The notes: generated by a model not told the origin, from the letters alone. Shown: positions 6,568 through 13,887, numbered from the stretch's first letter. The stretch is 15,052 nt of DNA from Ruminococcaceae bacterium UBA6842 (GCA_002451855.1 DKDS01000088.1:1-15052), one strand, 5' to 3'. Numbers and translations are program-made.

Positions 6568-6966
6568 TCAGCCGGGGAAATCCGGGAACTCATCTTCAAT
6601 CGGCTCAAAATCGTCCGTCACAGGCGCGGTATTCTGTTCGTTTGTATCGCGCTTTTTCTCACCGAAATACACGCTGTCCGCAATTATCTCCACCGTTTCA
6701 CGGTTATTGCCGTCTTTATCGGTGAACTTGCGTATCTCCGCTCTGCCCTGAACGGTTAAGCTGTCGCCCTTTTTAAAATGCTTTGCCACAAACTCCGCCG
6801 TATTGCGCCATGCAACCACGGTGAAAAAATCCGACAGATATTCGTCATTCACCTTGTAGTTGCGCATGACCGCAATTCTGAACGAGCTCACATTAACTCC
6901 GCTTTGCGTGGTTTTAAGCTCCGGATCCGCTACCATTCTGCCTGTCATAATTACTGAGTTTAACAT
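6568..6966 (-). CDS. ssb: Single-stranded DNA-binding protein
   Basis: This 132-residue SSB binds and protects single-stranded DNA during replication, repair or conjugation. The OB fold occupies about residues 1-105 and shows the family blocks MLNSVIMTGRMVADPELK, VSSFRIAVMRNY, DFFTVVAWRNTAEFVAKHFKKGD and VQGRAEIRKF. A short acidic tail follows (about 105-132). The usual tail ends in DDIPF or DDLPF and binds partner proteins through its terminal Phe. Here it ends DEFPDFPG, so the Pro-Phe is internal and the last two residues are Pro-Gly. AAAGGA lies upstream of the ATG, and the gene begins 14 bases after the AAA+ gene. It sits inside the AAA+/vWA pair. Confidence 0.95.
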   Translation of the reverse strand: MLNSVIMTGRMVADPELKTTQSGVNVSSFRIAVMRNYKVNDEYLSDFFTVVAWRNTAEFVAKHFKKGDSLTVQGRAEIRKFTDKDGNNRETVEIIADSVYFGEKKRDTNEQNTAPVTDDFEPIEDEFPDFPG

Positions 6967-6980
6967 AATCTTCCGTCCTT

Positions 6981-8348
6981 TCAGTTTTGTAGGTCTGTGT
7001 ACTCTTTAAGCTCCGGCAAGGAAACATAGGTAAAAGAAGTCTCGGCATACGCCGCACGGCTAATATCCTCAAGCGTGCCTATAAAGCTGTCCACACCCGA
7101 TACCGCCGCGTCGGTTTCGTCAAACTCCTTCTTTATATCTAAAGCCTCATTGTAAAGCTTTAAGAGTTCGGTCTTTACATTCATTAACGCTCTGTTTTTA
7201 TTGTCTGAGCCGACAAATTCATCCCGCACCGAAAACGCCTTTGCGGTAAGCTCGTTTATGCGGTCGCCTATCGGGTTTTCGCATATTCTTTTAAGAATAC
7301 CGACCACAACAGATATTTCCTCCGGCTTATTCCAAAGATAATTCTTTAATACAAGCAAATCTTTGGGAACAACCTCGTTTCTGCCGCTTAAAAAAGCCTC
7401 CGCTCTGACAATGTCTCCGAAGCCGAAAAATGTTCGGTCGGATACCTCTATACCTTTCTTTCTCAATTCCAAAAGCACCGCATCCATAAGCTCGTTAATG
7501 CTGTCGGATATTCTTATACCTTTAACCTCTTTCTGCATTTCTTCAAGCTCCGAAAGGCTTACGGTCGCATTTACGGTGTTTTTTCCGCCGTTCTGTTTCT
7601 TTCTGAGCATTTCCATACGGTTAGCCTTGTCACGGACATATTCGGTTTGGATTTTTAAATCGAAACGGTCATACAGCGCTTTTAGGATCTTTTCCTCGGG
7701 ATTGTTGAAATTAGGTATTTCATTGGACGCCGCAAAAAAGCTTATTACCGGAATTTTAATTTCTTTTCCCTCGTTGGTATAAACCCGCTCGTTAAGAGCT
7801 TTTAAAAGGCTGTTTAATATACCTTCGTTTGCCTTGAAGATTTCATCCAGAAAGGTTATGTTACTGTCCGGTATCTTGCCTGCGGTTATGTATTCCGGTC
7901 GCGGGGTTCGGCTCAAAGCCAAGCCCTTTTCGTAAGTTTCAAGCTCTGCCTGCACCTTTTTAATCTCGTCCGAATATACCGTATTCCCGGGGTCATTTCG
8001 GAATTTTTCAAGCGCCGTTTCAAGCTCTTTTCGCATATCCGAATATGTCGGGTCGCTGTCGGTAACACTTGACGGCAAATGCCCCGGTATAAGGCTTGCA
8101 AGATCTAAACGACCGAATAATTGCTCGGTATCTGTCTGCTTGTTCATAAGGGTTGAAAACTGCTTTGCGCCGGTTATTCTTTTGCAAAAGCGGTCTATGG
8201 CGTAGGACTTTGCCTGTCCCACATCGCCGAGAACAAACAGATTTCTGCGCGTTAATAAAGCCAGCGCTATACCGCGTATAAGCTCCTCGCGCTCGCAGAC
8301 CTCGCTGTTTACCTCTGCCATTACTTTTAAAATCTTTTCATTGCTCAT
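6981..8348 (-). CDS. RavA/MoxR-type AAA+ ATPase
   Basis: This 455-residue ATPase couples ATP hydrolysis to remodelling of a partner complex, usually together with a vWA protein. Visible motifs are Walker A GDVGQAKS (41-48, K47), Walker B ITFLDEI (164-170, D168/E169), sensor 1 AASNEIP (206-212), an arginine-finger region LYDRFD (R228), and a sensor 2-like SDRTFF (R305). The FLDEIFKANEGILNSLLKAL segment is typical of RavA relatives. A charged insertion (about 105-140) separates Walker A and B. The C-terminal region (about 380-455) is helical. AGGAG lies 7 bases before the ATG, and the gene starts 12 bases after the clamp gene. The vWA partner lies one gene downstream, beyond ssb. Confidence 0.93.
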   Translation of the reverse strand: MSNEKILKVMAEVNSEVCEREELIRGIALALLTRRNLFVLGDVGQAKSYAIDRFCKRITGAKQFSTLMNKQTDTEQLFGRLDLASLIPGHLPSSVTDSDPTYSDMRKELETALEKFRNDPGNTVYSDEIKKVQAELETYEKGLALSRTPRPEYITAGKIPDSNITFLDEIFKANEGILNSLLKALNERVYTNEGKEIKIPVISFFAASNEIPNFNNPEEKILKALYDRFDLKIQTEYVRDKANRMEMLRKKQNGGKNTVNATVSLSELEEMQKEVKGIRISDSINELMDAVLLELRKKGIEVSDRTFFGFGDIVRAEAFLSGRNEVVPKDLLVLKNYLWNKPEEISVVVGILKRICENPIGDRINELTAKAFSVRDEFVGSDNKNRALMNVKTELLKLYNEALDIKKEFDETDAAVSGVDSFIGTLEDISRAAYAETSFTYVSLPELKEYTDLQN

Positions 8349-8360
8349 AAAAAATCTCCT

Positions 8361-9506
8361 TTATGCGGCCTTTTTTGTTTTCTTTTCAGTCTTTTCGGGT
8401 TTTGCTTTGGGTTTTACTATGCTTACAGGTTTTCTCGGAGTCACAAGATACACTCCGTCCGCGCTCTCAAGCAACATAAATCCCCGTTTATCCAATTTGA
8501 CCGAAACATTCCCCGCAGTACACCTTAAAAAATCCACAATTATCTGCGGCTCATAGTTAAAGCCCGACTCCGGCGTCGGGTTATCGCAAAGTGTGGCGAC
8601 AAAAGCAGAGCTTGCCCGCTTATATGCGGCACAGGAAAGCTTTATTCCCATAGGCGTAAAGCGAATGTTTACGCACTTATCGTCGCCCGACAGCTGACAC
8701 ACCGCCGCGGCTTCTACCGCACCTAAAAGCTCCTTTGCGCCTGCCTCGGCACGGTATTCGGGTACAAGCCTTTTTACAAAGCTGTTCATATCCGGTCCTA
8801 CCTTATTCATCATAACTGTGGAAAACACCGTATCTCCGCAGACAAACACGGCTCTTTGGTCTGCAATTCCGGCGTATACGGTCTTATCTTCCGAAAGCAA
8901 GGAAAGCAAAATATTTACCGCGCTTATATGCAGCTTCATTTCGATTTCCCCGTCCGCTGCGTTTTGCTTTACAGCCGACGCCATTCGCTTTTGATTCATC
9001 GCCTCCGCTGTGCTCATACCCGGAGTCAGCCTTAGCTTTACTCCCTGAAACTCTCTTTGGTCGCCCTTTGTTTCCGCAGCAAACGCCGCATGCTTTAAAA
9101 GAGGCAAAAGCCCCGATACAGACACATACGCTGTCGGGAAAGCAAACTCAGATTTCGGAAATTCATTTACCGGTTTTGTAATAAGAACATACTGTGACGA
9201 ACCGAAGCTAAGATTTAAAACGCCGTTCTCATTCGTTTCCAAGCTTATGCTTTCTTCTCTTGTCCGTTTAAGAATTTCAAGCACTACGGGTGGCAGTATT
9301 ATCTCGCCGCCGATAGATATATCCACCTCTCGTATGCGCTTTATAACAAAGGTTATAATGTCGGTGCCTATAAGCTCCAAAGTTCTTTTTGCGGCGTCGA
9401 CGCAAAGATACACGCCGGGCACCTTTGTAAACGAGCTGTTTTTGGCAACCGTTGTTACGGTTTTCAGAGCTTCGCATAATTCAGAACGATTTACTGTAAG
9501 CTTCAT
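8361..9506 (-). CDS. dnaN: Divergent DNA polymerase III beta sliding clamp
   Basis: This 381-residue protein has the three-domain layout of bacterial beta clamps, which encircle DNA and tether polymerases and repair factors. The N-terminal domain is clearest: MKLTVNRSELCEALKTVTTV, LIGTDIITFVI, GEIILPPVVLEILKRT and VLNLSFGSSQYVL. Domain 2 retains only a weak REFQGVKLRL block. Domain 3 ends with GVYLVTPRKPV where chromosomal clamps have a YLIMPMRL-like end, followed by a lysine-rich tail (about 20 residues, AKPEKTEKKTKKAA) that is not usual. I use the ATG at 9506 rather than 9512: it overlaps the previous stop as ATGA, and GGAGG is 7 bases away. It is probably an element-specific clamp; the helicase in this operon carries a clamp-binding motif. 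Altered partner choice is inference. Confidence 0.88.
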   Translation of the reverse strand: MKLTVNRSELCEALKTVTTVAKNSSFTKVPGVYLCVDAAKRTLELIGTDIITFVIKRIREVDISIGGEIILPPVVLEILKRTREESISLETNENGVLNLSFGSSQYVLITKPVNEFPKSEFAFPTAYVSVSGLLPLLKHAAFAAETKGDQREFQGVKLRLTPGMSTAEAMNQKRMASAVKQNAADGEIEMKLHISAVNILLSLLSEDKTVYAGIADQRAVFVCGDTVFSTVMMNKVGPDMNSFVKRLVPEYRAEAGAKELLGAVEAAAVCQLSGDDKCVNIRFTPMGIKLSCAAYKRASSAFVATLCDNPTPESGFNYEPQIIVDFLRCTAGNVSVKLDKRGFMLLESADGVYLVTPRKPVSIVKPKAKPEKTEKKTKKAA

Positions 9507-10363
9507 TTGCATTCCTCCGATTTCTTTGTAAGATATTCCTTTAAAAGCTCATTGCCGACTTCGCTTACGGCAGCCCAGTATTCCTCCCGGTATGTATCGC
9601 TTAATTCCCCGTTTATTTTCTCTGGTATTCGAGCGTCTGAAATAAATCGCTGCCATTCGTCTTCATTAAGACTTCCGACCTCTTCCCATTCGCTTACCTG
9701 GGAATAAAAATCATTATAGCGGCACTTTTCCAAATAGCGTTTGCCGAGACTGTTCACAAACTCCGGAGATACAGTCATTTCCCGTTCCTCTATATTTAAG
9801 GAATAATGAAGTTCGGAATAATATCCGTCAATCCAAGCTGTGTATGAAGAGCCGTTCTCCTCGAATTTTAAATCTTCTTTATCTGTCCATTTTGCTATTA
9901 ATCCATCGGACTTCTCCTTTGACAATTTAAAATTCAAAAACGCTTTAGCCGTAAGAGCATCCGTAAAAACCTCGAAATTTACACCGCCGTCGCCGTCATT
10001 TGCCCATTCTTCTGTCAGGACATAGATTTTCTCTTTATTCCTGTCATTGTCCGGGCAAATAAGCATTTCAGGTGACATAATTACGGAATCAAGAGGTATA
10101 TCCTCAATTTCCTTTTTCGTCATGCAGGTATCGGAAAATCTTTTCTCCAGCTCCGATATATCCGAGGAAAGCTTAGGAGGCTCAAAGCGGCAGATTATCT
10201 CCGTCGTTTCGTTTTCGGTTTCCTTATCTTCTCCGGTGCGTATTTCGCATATTTCACCTGTAAGACCCGCGTAAATGCTTCGCCCGTTTGCTATAACGGC
10301 AGCTCCTATACGGTAGATCTCGCCCTCGTATAAAAATTCCGCTTTCGGTTTTGATATAATCAT
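9503..10363 (-). CDS. Acidic unknown protein with N-terminal beta-barrel-like domain
   Basis: This 286-residue acidic protein is coupled to its neighbours by ATGA overlaps at both ends (10360-10363 and 9503-9506). GGAGG lies 7 bases before the ATG. Residues 1-65 (FLYEGEIYRIGAAVIANG, YAGLTGEICEIRTGEDKE, ETTEIICRFEPP) look like a small SH3- or KOW-like barrel with two strands ending in an acidic loop. The middle carries KLSSDISELEKRF and LDSVIMSPEML, a pattern I associate with uncharacterised proteins of clostridial mobile elements. The C-terminal two thirds are rich in Glu, Trp and Tyr. There is no signal peptide, membrane segment or catalytic motif. Its place between helicase and clamp suggests a DNA-maintenance accessory. 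Confidence 0.75.
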   Translation of the reverse strand: MIISKPKAEFLYEGEIYRIGAAVIANGRSIYAGLTGEICEIRTGEDKETENETTEIICRFEPPKLSSDISELEKRFSDTCMTKKEIEDIPLDSVIMSPEMLICPDNDRNKEKIYVLTEEWANDGDGGVNFEVFTDALTAKAFLNFKLSKEKSDGLIAKWTDKEDLKFEENGSSYTAWIDGYYSELHYSLNIEEREMTVSPEFVNSLGKRYLEKCRYNDFYSQVSEWEEVGSLNEDEWQRFISDARIPEKINGELSDTYREEYWAAVSEVGNELLKEYLTKKSEECK

Positions 10364-10626
10364 TTTGTGTCCTCCGTTTCATTAAATAACGCAAAAGCCA
10401 ATTTAAGGGTGAGCCTGAACATTAAAAGCCTTTCTTCAGAAGCGCATCTGCCTAACGCGTCATCGCGTTCCTCAAGCAACCGTTTTTGTTCGTCCGTGAG
10501 GCTTTTTTGGAGTTTTTCCCGTACCTCAACCGCCTTTGAAAGCTTTTGTCTGTAGCTTTCCGTTTTGGGCTGGGCGTTTTCAAAAACCATATCACACAAT
10601 TCTTCCAAAATACTTTTATTTTCCAA
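10360..10626 (-). CDS. Small helical protein, DUF6809-like
   Basis: This 88-residue protein starts at TTG, with AGGAG 8 bases upstream, 15 bases after the helicase stop. It is predicted to be almost wholly helical: SILEELCDMVFENAQP, then SYRQKLSKAVEVREKLQKSL, then a final FRLTLKLAFALFNE helix. The order (short N-terminal helix, Y-x-x-x-x-x-x-E-x-x-x-x-L helix, and terminal hydrophobic helix beginning FRLG-like) resembles DUF6809 proteins, which are common in Clostridia and of unknown function. The assignment is by recalled pattern only. The gene overlaps the next one by four bases (ATGA). Confidence 0.7.
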   Translation of the reverse strand: MENKSILEELCDMVFENAQPKTESYRQKLSKAVEVREKLQKSLTDEQKRLLEERDDALGRCASEERLLMFRLTLKLAFALFNETEDTK

Positions 10627-10641
10627 TTTAAAATCTCCTTT

Positions 10642-13482
10642 TTATGACGCTAATAAATCGAATAGCGTCAGCTGTTTATCTTCCGTTGCCGATTCGGGTA
10701 CGGGTTCGGGCAACACTGGTACTTCCGGCTTAATAACCTTAAGTGTCGGCTTGTCATTTTTTCTTTCGTTTCTTATTGCCATTTTCCTAAAGGTCGCCGT
10801 CAGATCCTCAACGCTTTCCTTAATGCCGCTTGCGAGATCCTTTGCCAACTGAGTAGTCATATCTTGATTTTGCGACATTGACGCCAGTCCCTCTTCGGAT
10901 AGCTGTCCCTCAATCATTGTTGCCGCCGCAAGCTTTGACGCCATAAGCCTGAGCGTCCGTTGCTGCATAGTGTCTTTCCAGTAAAAAAGATATACCTCAA
11001 TCTTTGGAACCGTTTGATTTATTCGCCAGCTTCGGCAGGAAGCCTGCCTTAACACATAAAGGTTAAAGGAAATGTTGAAAAATATAAGGGTTGTAAACTC
11101 ATTAAGGTCAAGACCCGTTTCAACCAATGTCGGGTTGGTTATAAGCACCTGCATACCCTCATGAAGCTTCTTTTGTACCCACTCCTCTCGCTTTACAGGC
11201 TGAACGCTTTGCTTCAAAATACCGGCCTTAATGCCCATTTCGGTAAGCTTATCCATTAAAAGCGACTGAGTATCAAGACGCACCCATGCAGTGTAGATAA
11301 TAACCCTTTCACCTGCCGTTATCTTCTTCTGCACAAGCTCCAGCACCTTATTAAGCTTATCGTTCGGCTCGCCTGTAAAATCCTTCGGGCAAATAGAGTA
11401 ATCTCCCGCAATTACAGGCGCATGACCGCAAGGCTGATCCGGATATGCCGTAAGAAGATTAAGATAGGGTGACAGCAGTTTATTTGCAAGGCGTCTGTCC
11501 TTTCTCATTACGGTACGGAACTCATCCTCCATAGACTTATACTCTTTCTCTATACTGTCAGACATCTTACAGGCAATCGGAATCTCCTCATAATCCGGCA
11601 GTTCCTTTGCCATATCATAGAGAGATAAAAACACCGTGTTTTCCATAAGGAATTTGGAATAGACTATAGGGGAAATGCCGGGCAGAAATTTCTCGCGCAC
11701 CTTTCGCATTCGGCTTTTGGAGGCGGCGTTATACTTTGTCTCGGTTGTTTCGTATATGTTTTCCACCACTCCGTAGCGCAGACAGAACTTCCGCGCGTCG
11801 CTGTACTTAAAGCCATCCGTTATCATAAGCCTCGGCTTTAATCTGAACAGCAGATAAAACATACCCTTTGCATAGCCGTTTATCAGGGTTGCGGTCATAG
11901 CAATAACCTTTTTTGCAATGCCTGCTATTTCCGCCATAGCCTCGCCTTGTGCGCTTTCTCCGGAATATTCGTGCAGCTCGTCGCAGATATATGCGTCTAT
12001 TTTTTTGAAACGGTGCTTAATATACCGTGAAAGAGGAAATTTACGGTATGCTCCCTGTGCCGGAAATATACCGCCGGAGTCGTCCATAACGGCGCACACC
12101 TGCTCTTTCATATCTTCAGTTTTAACCTTGCTTAAACAGCGCTCGGCAAATTTGCGGTGGATATATCCGTAGCTGCCTATTCTTACCCATTCGTTTTTTT
12201 GCGGGTCAAGGCAATCTGGATTATCCGGCTCCCATAAAACGGTTTTACAGTTTGCACATTTATGGTTTTTACCGTTTTCCTCACGGAAGTAAAAGCTGTC
12301 CGCAGGGACGATATAGGATAAACCGTCGGTCGTAACCGTCATTTCCTGAACCGCACCGCATACCGGGCAGACAAACACCTTTCTGCGCTTGTTCCACATA
12401 ACGGCAGGCTTACGCAGATAACCGTTTCTGGCACTTTCTTTCGAGAGTACCATAAAGACAGGCTTATCCGAGGTTTTATACAGCTCATACATACGGTCAA
12501 TATCCGTAATGCTTGATACTGCTCTCGCGATGCAATTCGGTACGGTTTCGTAAAGCTCTCGCACCCATTTATTAGCCACATGCGACGGGCAGGTAATAAC
12601 ATTAATACGCCTGCCGCCGCCGAGTGATTTTTGATAGGCATACAGAGCCGCCGCGCCTATTTTGGTTTTGCCGGTGCCGCAGCTTGATACAAGCATTGTC
12701 ATTTTCTCTTTTTCAAGCTGCCTTTTAATAGCCTCGGCTCCTGCCAACTGTGCCTCGTAAAGCAAATATCCGGTATTTCGCCCGATATACTCATTTGTTT
12801 CATTGAGCTCCGGGCAAAAGCCTTCGTCTGCGGGGTTGAAAACAGGCTTGAATGTAGCCTGTATTTTCCTCGCAATATCCTTGCCGAAGGCATTAAGATA
12901 CTGTGTAAAGGTTGTTATACCCCGAAACGCCGTATCATCCCGGTTTGCGTTCGGAATACATATTTCACCTGATTTCAGCCCGTCCGTCAGAACCTTTGCT
13001 ATTTGCTTTTCGCCGTTTTTAAGCGTAACTGAGTATGCCGAAAATTCCGCATTGGTGCTGAATACATTAAGCTTTTTAAGTATTTTTCTGTTTCTTAATT
13101 CGCGAATAAAGTATTCTTCCCATTCGGGCATTAACGGTACGGCAAGCTTACCATCAAGCTCTGCGAAAAGTCCGCTTTCGTCTTTGCAAAATATATAGAC
13201 ATCGTGCGGATTTTCCTCTTTCTCTTTTCTCTCATCTCCATTCAGCTTCAGCACACATTCCGATGCGGTATCCCCTGCCTTCATTCTGCGTTCGTAAAAG
13301 CCTCCGAAGGTCACAAGCTCCGTTTCGCTCCTTTCTTTCGGCAGTTTTAATGCAATTTTACTGCCGCTGAACAAAGCGTCGGACATTGCGAGCACCGTTT
13401 CGGGATAACCGCCGAAGCGTAACGCGATAAGGTTTTTGTTTCCGTCGAACACAACCGTGTCCGCATAATTGGTTATACCCAC
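10642..13482 (-). CDS. SNF2/DEAH-type superfamily 2 helicase with clamp-binding C-terminus
   Basis: This 946-residue ATP-dependent DNA translocase heads the operon. The first RecA-like domain has Walker A SCGTGKT (267-273), Walker B DELH (501-504) and motif III MTATLI (529-534). Between them is a probable zinc ribbon with CPVC (372-375) and CANC (409-412). The second domain ends in motif V-like NPTLVETGLDL and motif VI RQASCRSWRINQ (812-823). The N-terminal 240 residues match nothing I know. The last residues read KQLTLFDLLAS; QLTLF (937-941) matches the QL[SD]LF sliding-clamp-binding consensus, and a clamp is encoded three genes downstream. The GTG at 13482 has no good ribosome-binding site. 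The same frame stays open and protein-like for 19 more codons, to an ATC at 13539 that follows AAAGGAG. The true start is unresolved. Phage and ICE helicases with internal zinc ribbons are the closest analogues. Confidence 0.9.
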   Translation of the reverse strand: MGITNYADTVVFDGNKNLIALRFGGYPETVLAMSDALFSGSKIALKLPKERSETELVTFGGFYERRMKAGDTASECVLKLNGDERKEKEENPHDVYIFCKDESGLFAELDGKLAVPLMPEWEEYFIRELRNRKILKKLNVFSTNAEFSAYSVTLKNGEKQIAKVLTDGLKSGEICIPNANRDDTAFRGITTFTQYLNAFGKDIARKIQATFKPVFNPADEGFCPELNETNEYIGRNTGYLLYEAQLAGAEAIKRQLEKEKMTMLVSSCGTGKTKIGAAALYAYQKSLGGGRRINVITCPSHVANKWVRELYETVPNCIARAVSSITDIDRMYELYKTSDKPVFMVLSKESARNGYLRKPAVMWNKRRKVFVCPVCGAVQEMTVTTDGLSYIVPADSFYFREENGKNHKCANCKTVLWEPDNPDCLDPQKNEWVRIGSYGYIHRKFAERCLSKVKTEDMKEQVCAVMDDSGGIFPAQGAYRKFPLSRYIKHRFKKIDAYICDELHEYSGESAQGEAMAEIAGIAKKVIAMTATLINGYAKGMFYLLFRLKPRLMITDGFKYSDARKFCLRYGVVENIYETTETKYNAASKSRMRKVREKFLPGISPIVYSKFLMENTVFLSLYDMAKELPDYEEIPIACKMSDSIEKEYKSMEDEFRTVMRKDRRLANKLLSPYLNLLTAYPDQPCGHAPVIAGDYSICPKDFTGEPNDKLNKVLELVQKKITAGERVIIYTAWVRLDTQSLLMDKLTEMGIKAGILKQSVQPVKREEWVQKKLHEGMQVLITNPTLVETGLDLNEFTTLIFFNISFNLYVLRQASCRSWRINQTVPKIEVYLFYWKDTMQQRTLRLMASKLAAATMIEGQLSEEGLASMSQNQDMTTQLAKDLASGIKESVEDLTATFRKMAIRNERKNDKPTLKVIKPEVPVLPEPVPESATEDKQLTLFDLLAS

Positions 13483-13533
13483 CCCATACTTTTCGTCTTT
13501 CAGGATTATGGGTATAAGACCTTTGTTGTTTCC

Positions 13534-13569
13534 GGTGATAGATCACCCTCTCCTTTCCGCCGTAAGCAT
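13534..13569 (-). promoter_or_regulatory. Mini-ORF, strong SD and palindrome at the helicase start
   Basis: An ATG at 13569 with AAGG 5 bases upstream opens an 8-codon ORF (MLTAERRG) that ends at TGA 13545-13543, in the same frame as the helicase. Its last codons form the Shine-Dalgarno AAAGGAGAGG. The stop overlaps a GTG (13546) in another frame and lies inside a 14-base palindrome, GGTGATAGATCACC (13534-13547). No ATG, GTG or TTG follows in the helicase frame until GTG 13482. The layout suggests translational coupling or re-initiation, but the palindrome could also be a protein operator. Confidence 0.5.
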
Positions 13570-13648
13570 TATCACCTTAAAAAATTCAGATTAAATGTGT
13601 AAAATTTTTTTAAAGGCAGAAATGCTCCGGCTTTTTCTATGTAAAAAC

Positions 13649-13692
13649 AAAAAAGACCGACCCATCCTGTTTTCACAGAAATTAGGTCGGTC
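13649..13692 (-). terminator. Strong intrinsic terminator in the operon leader
   Basis: GACCGACC (13692-13685) pairs with GGTCGGTC (13662-13655) around an inner CTGT-GAAA-ACAG hairpin. U6 follows (13654-13649), then G and U5. It lies about 200 nt after the predicted transcription start and about 170 nt before the helicase GTG, with no gene between. It should stop most transcripts unless it is overcome, which makes the leader an attenuator. Confidence 0.85.
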
Positions 13693-13709
13693 AATTTCGC
13701 AATTACCGA
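13687..13709 (-). promoter_or_regulatory. Candidate antiterminator hairpin
   Basis: TCGGT and AATT (13709-13701) pair with AATT and ACCGA (13696-13687, one bulged base) around the tetraloop GCGA. The 3' arm takes up most of the 5' arm of the following terminator, so the two structures exclude each other. A second possible competitor is GGTCGG in the upstream stem-loop (13787-13782), which can also pair with CCGACC (13690-13685). The switch is inferred from base pairing alone. Confidence 0.5.
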
Positions 13710-13746
13710 ATTTAATTTGCGGGCGCTTTAAATTGCTCTAAAACGC

Positions 13747-13787
13747 AAAAATGGCCGGACTTCTCCCTTTAAGGGAAAAATCCGACC
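13747..13787 (-). terminator. 15-bp stem-loop with U5 in the operon leader
   Basis: All 15 positions of the arms (13787-13773 and 13767-13753) can pair, counting G-U pairs, around a 5-base loop. One A and then U5 (13751-13747) follow. It could be a first terminator about 100 nt after the start site, or part of a larger regulatory fold. Having two terminator-like hairpins in series in one leader is unusual. Confidence 0.65.
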
Positions 13788-13852
13788 TTGTTACTCAAAC
13801 CAATGTCATAATCTGAAAAGTCAAATTTGACATCACACTCAAACCTTGTTAC
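13786..13852. repeat. Permuted direct repeats in the leader
   Basis: CCTTGTTAC occurs at 13786-13794 and 13844-13852, and CTCAAACC at 13794-13801 and 13838-13845. The two words occur in opposite order in the two copies. ATGTCA (13803-13808) and TGACAT (13828-13833) form an inverted pair between them. The first nucleotides of the predicted transcript lie in the right-hand copy. They may be binding sites for an RNA- or DNA-binding regulator. Confidence 0.5.
13820..13831. promoter_or_regulatory. Operator-like palindrome, copy 1
   Basis: GTCAAATTTGAC is a perfect 12-bp palindrome lying about 20-35 bases downstream of the predicted start of the main operon. It differs by one base from GTCAAACTTGAC at 14049-14060, which overlaps the plus-strand promoter. 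Two near-identical dyads at two promoters suggest one repressor controlling both. Confidence 0.45.
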
Positions 13853-13858
13853 AAGCCT

Positions 13859-13887
13859 ATTATATATGATTAAAATGCCATTGTCAA
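13859..13887 (-). promoter_or_regulatory. Consensus sigma-A promoter of the main operon
   Basis: TTGACA (13887-13882) and TATAAT (13864-13859) are both perfect and separated by exactly 17 bp. The start site should be near 13852. The untranslated leader would be about 310 nt to ATC 13539 or about 370 nt to GTG 13482. A promoter this strong followed by a strong terminator is the usual arrangement for control by attenuation. Confidence 0.9.

Noticed and set aside
7363..7782. 139-codon open frame on the plus strand
   Set aside because: It is antisense to the AAA+ gene across its sensor and arginine-finger region, with low-complexity Ser/Leu/Phe content.
13358..13546. 62-codon frame starting at the GTG beside the strong SD
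   Set aside because: Its composition (Arg, Gln and His rich) is that of an out-of-frame reading of the helicase N-terminus, and the SD is only about 3 bases from the GTG. It is kept only as part of the start-site question.
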